64,000 bases of DNA from Symsagittifera roscoffensis (lineage: Eukaryota > Xenacoelomorpha > Acoela > Convolutidae), in assembly GCF_963678635.1 (NCBI RefSeq), contig NC_087066.1, positions 57,306,312-57,370,311 of the forward strand, written 5' to 3'. The notes beneath the pieces are model-generated. The model did no database searches, was not told the origin of the DNA, and saw nothing but the letters and a program-made list of their open reading frames with translations. Positions 63,671-64,000 of this stretch are shown here, one piece after another. Position 1 is the stretch's first letter. Each line of letters opens with the position of its first letter. Both the position numbers and the translations under genes were made by a program.

Positions 63671-63799
63671 ATGGGGGGTTGGTTCAGGTGGGGAAATCCA
63701 GCAGTCTTGTTTGGCTTAATATATATAGTTTTTCATTTTAGCGGATTATTTTTTGTTGTAATATGACATTGATTTTAAGACGGAATTTTTGGTTTTCAA

Positions 63800-64000
63800 A
63801 CGTTTTAATTACAGTTTGCTCAAGAGTTTGATGGTTTAGGGTATCAAAGGCAACTGATAAGTCCAGTGCGTTTATGATGCTTGTTTTTCATCGGTCTGTC
63901 TAGATTTGTCATCCTTTCCGAGGAAGTATTTAAAAAAGGCGGTCTGGGTCGAATAAGTTCCTCTGTAAGGTGATTCGCGAGTATCTATCAAACTGTTAGT
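63800..64000 (-). pseudogene. Antisense LINE reverse transcriptase fragment (motif A region)
   Basis: The minus strand reads SIINALDLSVAFDTLNHQTL, the LD.S.AFDT.NH motif A of CR1/L2-type LINE RT, with catalytic Asp, then a Leu/Ile helix. Upstream (toward 64000) the frame has a stop near 63934. It is cut by the window end. It could be the same LINE type as at position 1. Confidence 0.85.

Larger units (their letters stand above)
58811..63719. mobile_element. 4.9-kb composite repeat with inverted ends (TTAAGCCAAACAAGACTGC)
   Basis: TTAAGCCAAACAAGACTGCT stands at 58811 and its exact reverse complement (19 bases) ends at 63719. Inside the left end are two tandem ~525-bp units. Inside the right end are two inverted partial units, and a 250-bp block is repeated directly at 60221 and 63409. 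No transposase frame is visible. It could be one nonautonomous element with subterminal arrays or nested insertions of one repeat. Confidence 0.6.

Overview
The window is AT-rich, intron-bearing animal DNA, very probably from an invertebrate. It holds two recognisable eukaryotic housekeeping genes, MED4 and PIGH, with phase-consistent introns. It also holds several LINE clades, hAT-type transposons and one very large LTR retroelement with an envelope-like gene. Nothing looks bacterial. I cannot name the species. Gene density is low: four host genes or gene ends are visible, and most of the rest is mobile or repeated DNA of different ages.

Layout. 1-1.8 kb: a CR1-like LINE remnant cut by an internally deleted hAT element with a perfect 8-bp target duplication. 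2.0-7.1 kb: the last three exons of MED4 (+). 8.9-13.9 kb: three tandem 1.67-kb units, the third carrying a foldback palindrome, running into an antisense Jockey-like LINE (13.7-14.9 kb). 16.1 kb: a 192-bp MITE. 17.2-19.0 kb: the last exon of an unidentified, largely disordered protein (+). 20.0-39.5 kb: a 19.5-kb LTR retroelement on the minus strand. 39.5-40.7 kb: another broken LINE. 41.65-42.2 kb: the last exon of PIGH (+), with a 142-bp MITE directly after it. 42.4-58 kb: old repeats, a 407-bp hAT MITE, degenerate tandem repeats and a 1.4-kb segmental duplication. 58.1-58.6 kb: the last exon of an unidentified gene (-). 58.8-63.7 kb: a composite repeat with inverted ends. 63.8-64.0 kb: an antisense LINE RT fragment.

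The retroelement is the most striking object. In its own direction it reads: LTR, leader with a 25-bp repeat, an open frame with no AUG, a 550-aa unknown ORF, Gag-protease-RT (1251 aa), RNase H-integrase (909 aa, in the +1 frame), two small membrane ORFs, a 378-codon open frame with no AUG, an envelope-like glycoprotein (872 aa), an unknown 601-aa ORF, a 3' region, and the second LTR. Two adjacent ORF pairs overlap as ATGA. Both AUG-less frames run into the start of the next ORF. The sense strand is strongly A/C-rich. The LTR pair is a mosaic: about 380 bp are identical and the other ~600 bp are visibly diverged.

The second notable object is a small MITE group (16.1, 42.2, 52.7 and 54.6 kb). 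Each has GGAYY...TTAAC termini and 8-bp target duplications. In the longer copies the ~20-bp terminal sequence is present four times and changes in concert, while a single-base difference in the second unit is kept.
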